From Christensenellaceae bacterium (GTDB taxonomy: Bacteria; Bacillota; Clostridia; Christensenellales; CAAEEZ01), in NCBI GenBank assembly GCA_020024085.1, contig JAHHUG010000011.1, forward strand, positions 1 through 24,564: DNA of 24,564 nt. The letters run 5' to 3'. Under the pieces are notes generated by a model, which did no database searches, had not been told where the DNA came from, and saw only the letters and a list, made by a program, of their open reading frames with translations. The position numbers and the translations under genes were made by a program. Below are positions 23,153-24,564 of the stretch, one piece after another (positions within the stretch are counted from its first letter, which is position 1; every line of letters begins with the position of its first letter).

Positions 23153-23893
23153 ATGCTAAACAAAAGTAAAAATGGTGAGGCTTTAAGGGCCCTTGAAACA
23201 CAATATAATAATTTGATTAGTTCAAAATTTATTTTATACAATATCCCAATGAAAGGATTTTTGAGGTGTCTTGCATATTATGATGAGTTTAATGCAGTAA
23301 TCAATAAGTATAAACAAAATTTCGATTACAAAAAGGAACTATACAAATGTACTATGGAGTTCAATGGTGTAAAAACTTTTACTTTACCAACCATCCATTC
23401 AAAAATTATTCCTCTTGTTGTATGCTTATTGCTTGATTTTGATGAGGGTGTTATCAATTTCCCACAGTTTGTAATTGACTATTTCCCTAGTGCATCTCAT
23501 AATCAATCGTATTATGCTTTTTGCGATACAATTATCACACCATTCTATGAGGCAATGAGGGCAGTTTGTTCGGGCGAAGAGGTTAAACCTCAAGATGATG
23601 AAATCACCATCGCTGATAAACAAATCACTATTGTTAATGGTGGATTGTTTGAGCAAACCGAGTATCTTGCACAAAGATTGTATGATGCAGTAAAAAAGTC
23701 TAACCTTAGCGATGAGGATAGGGAAGATTGCAAAATTGTAATTGAGGGATTTTTGCTTGCAACAGAAAGTTGTGATAGTCGTAGAATAAAAGCAAGCTGG
23801 ATTGGTATGAAAAATACTTTAAAGGTCGTAAAGGCTATGCAAAACAATTTGACCAAGATAGAGGATTTATTGAATTTCTATATGGTGCTTTAA
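23153..23893 (+). CDS. Uncharacterised 246-residue cytoplasmic protein
   Basis: I do not recognise a family. No signal peptide and no sure membrane segment, although residues about 83-95 (I-I-P-L-V-V-C-L-L-L) are hydrophobic. The protein seems helical, with an aromatic middle (Y-Y-A-F-C-D-T-I-I-T-P-F-Y) and a polar C-terminal third rich in Asp, Glu and Lys. A GTG at 23147 opens the frame, but it lies inside the ribosome site AGAGGTG (23143-23149), so the ATG at 23153 is the likely start. The gene has a near-consensus promoter with a very short leader and its own terminator, so it is an independent, probably steadily expressed unit. Its neighbours, an HPr-like protein and a tRNA/rRNA operon, give no clear functional hint. 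Confidence 0.75.
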   Translation: MLNKSKNGEALRALETQYNNLISSKFILYNIPMKGFLRCLAYYDEFNAVINKYKQNFDYKKELYKCTMEFNGVKTFTLPTIHSKIIPLVVCLLLDFDEGVINFPQFVIDYFPSASHNQSYYAFCDTIITPFYEAMRAVCSGEEVKPQDDEITIADKQITIVNGGLFEQTEYLAQRLYDAVKKSNLSDEDREDCKIVIEGFLLATESCDSRRIKASWIGMKNTLKVVKAMQNNLTKIEDLLNFYMVL

Positions 23894-23906
23894 TAGGTTT
23901 ATTTGT

Positions 23907-23938
23907 AGGATATCCTAGTTGGATATCCTTATTTTTTA
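23907..23938 (+). terminator. Terminator after the unknown gene
   Basis: AGGATATCC (23907-23915), five-base loop, GGATATCCT (23921-23929), then a T-rich tail. Confidence 0.9.
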
Positions 23939-24062
23939 TGGTATTATAGGTATCAATGCTTTAATTTGGTACAAAAACAGCTCCTACATGTGCGAAATAC
24001 CCTATTTTTAGAAGTTTTTTTGCAAAAAAATCCCATTTTTTCAATTTTCTAGCTTCAGTTGC

Positions 24063-24090
24063 TTTACAAATTTTTAAAAAGTAGTATAAT
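24063..24090 (+). promoter_or_regulatory. Upstream promoter (P1) of the tRNA/rRNA unit, or promoter of a small RNA
   Basis: TTTACA (24063-24068), 16 bases, TATAAT (24085-24090). No protein-coding gene follows, so it serves either as the distal of two tandem promoters or as the start of a non-coding RNA. Confidence 0.6.
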
Positions 24091-24096
24091 AGAGTA

Positions 24097-24262
24097 ACCA
24101 ACTGAAAAACGAGTAAATAAGTTTGGGTAAAAACTTATAAATGCTAGTGTTTATTATAGATACAGCATTTTGTAAAAGAATTGAATCTAAATATTTAGAT
24201 ATTCAAACCAATTGAAATAAAGTAAAAAATTTACAAAATATTTCAAAAAACTTGCCTAAATT
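24097..24262 (+). other. Structured non-coding stretch between the two promoters
   Basis: This part of the 441-base gene-free gap (23894-24334) has three inverted repeats: AAGTTT/AAACTT near 24119-24138, AAATGCT/AGCATTT near 24139-24173, and TTGAATCTAAAT (24181-24192) against 24193-24206 with one bulged base. I see no open frame with a ribosome site and no U-tailed terminator. It may be the long leader of P1 or a small RNA. The stretch before it (23939-24062) is AT-rich with nothing I can assign. Confidence 0.35.
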
Positions 24263-24264
24263 TG

Positions 24265-24296
24265 TTGACATATGTATTACAGTATGGTAATATAAT
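24265..24296 (+). promoter_or_regulatory. Proximal promoter (P2) of the tRNA operon
   Basis: A perfect TTGACA (24265-24270) is followed by TAATAT at 17 bases (24288-24293) or TATAAT at 20 bases (24291-24296). Start near 24300-24303, about 35 bases before the first tRNA. Confidence 0.7.
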
Positions 24297-24334
24297 TAGG
24301 CTGTCGCTTGAAGATAGCGGAAATAAAAAACCGT

Positions 24335-24410
24335 GGGGGTATAGCTCAGCTGGGAGAGCACCTGCCTTGCAAGCAGGGGGTCAGCAGTTCGATCCTGCTT
24401 ATCTCCACCA
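24335..24410 (+). tRNA. tRNA-Ala (anticodon UGC)
   Basis: 76 bases including an encoded CCA. Acceptor arms GGGGGTA and TATCTCC pair with wobble; D-arm with AGCTCAGCTGGGAGAGC; anticodon arm CCTGC-CTTGCAA-GCAGG with TGC in the loop; T-loop GTTCGATCC. All canonical elements are present. Confidence 0.97.
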
Positions 24411-24418
24411 AAAATTAC

Positions 24419-24495
24419 GGGCTCATAGCTCAGCTGGTTAGAGCACTCGCCTGATAAGCGAGAGGTCGGTGGTTCGAGTCCACTTGAGCCCACCA
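24419..24495 (+). tRNA. tRNA-Ile (anticodon GAU)
   Basis: 77 bases including an encoded CCA. Acceptor arms GGGCTCA and TGAGCCC pair perfectly; anticodon arm CTCGC-CTGATAA-GCGAG with GAT in the loop; T-loop GTTCGAGTC. It follows tRNA-Ala after 8 bases, so both come from one transcript. It reads AUC/AUU and is not the TilS substrate. Confidence 0.97.
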
Positions 24496-24527
24496 GTCCA
24501 ATAGGACAATTCGTACATTGACAACTG
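24496..24527 (+). promoter_or_regulatory. Hairpin and boxA-like rRNA leader element
   Basis: GTCC/GGAC (24496-24507) forms a short hairpin just after tRNA-Ile, and TACATTGACAACTG (within 24511-24527) resembles the CATTGAAAACTG boxA-type sequence found in Firmicutes rRNA leaders and spacers, where NusB/S10 bind for antitermination. It suggests that 16S or 23S rRNA lies just beyond the window. Confidence 0.5.
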
Positions 24528-24564
24528 CATAATAAATGAGAGGTATTTGCATTTCACAGGAGTG

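Noticed and set aside
24296..24493. Open frame antisense to the two tRNAs
   Set aside because: It is the well-known spurious peptide produced by translating the reverse strand of tRNA genes; the tRNAs explain the sequence.

Overview
This window is AT-rich bacterial chromosome that reads as an endospore-forming, Gram-positive, low-GC member of the Clostridia. The main evidence is spoIIE, a three-gene GerA-type germinant receptor operon, the gene order spoIIE-tilS-hpt, G-rich Shine-Dalgarno (SD) sites, and U-tailed intrinsic terminators between most units. Coding is dense and all recognised genes look intact. I see no insertion sequence, prophage, CRISPR array or integrase, so this is ordinary core chromosome rather than a mobile island. 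Genus or species cannot be judged from the sequence alone.

Layout. (1) 1-875, minus strand: a divergent electron-transfer flavoprotein pair, with etfB complete and only the first codons of the presumed etfA, behind a canonical promoter. (2) 1037-4665, plus: the overlapping ger A-B-C operon, closed by a terminator it shares with the convergent unknown gene at 4704-5162. (3) 5252-7595, plus: an alpha/beta-hydrolase-fold protein whose catalytic residues appear lost, read from an apparently leaderless promoter, followed by signal peptidase I. (4) 7520-9907: spoIIE behind a promoter with two Spo0A-box-like sites. (5) 9965-15330, plus: a tightly packed run of tilS, hpt, cca, rmuC and a PHP phosphoesterase, with overlaps of 11, 1 and 16 bases and then a 9-base gap, ending in a terminator. 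(6) 15524-19483, plus: a VanW-type lipoprotein, a phosphohexomutase with an inverted repeat over its promoter, and a GtrA-like membrane protein with a long cytoplasmic extension. (7) 19612-22621: a minus-strand DegV protein, then a plus-strand pair of DUF2804 protein and YhhN/TMEM86-type membrane protein. (8) 22664-23938: a minus-strand HPr-like protein lacking the PTS histidine (Crh-like) and a plus-strand unknown gene with its own strong promoter and terminator. (9) 24063-24564: tandem promoters, tRNA-Ala(UGC), tRNA-Ile(GAU) and a boxA-like leader pointing out of the window, probably towards rRNA.

How the genes fit together. The sporulation theme is carried by spoIIE (forespore sigma-F activation) and the germinant receptor (return to growth); the VanW lipoprotein may also belong to the envelope or spore programme. 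The tilS-to-PHP run is housekeeping for tRNA maturation, purine salvage and nucleic-acid maintenance. No single undescribed multi-gene system stands out. The best leads are divergent or degenerate members of known families (pseudo-hydrolase, HPr paralogue, GerC without a lipobox cysteine, EtfB with an altered nucleotide-site motif), the apparent leaderless promoters, the absence of TGA among 21 visible stop codons, and two uncharacterised genes.
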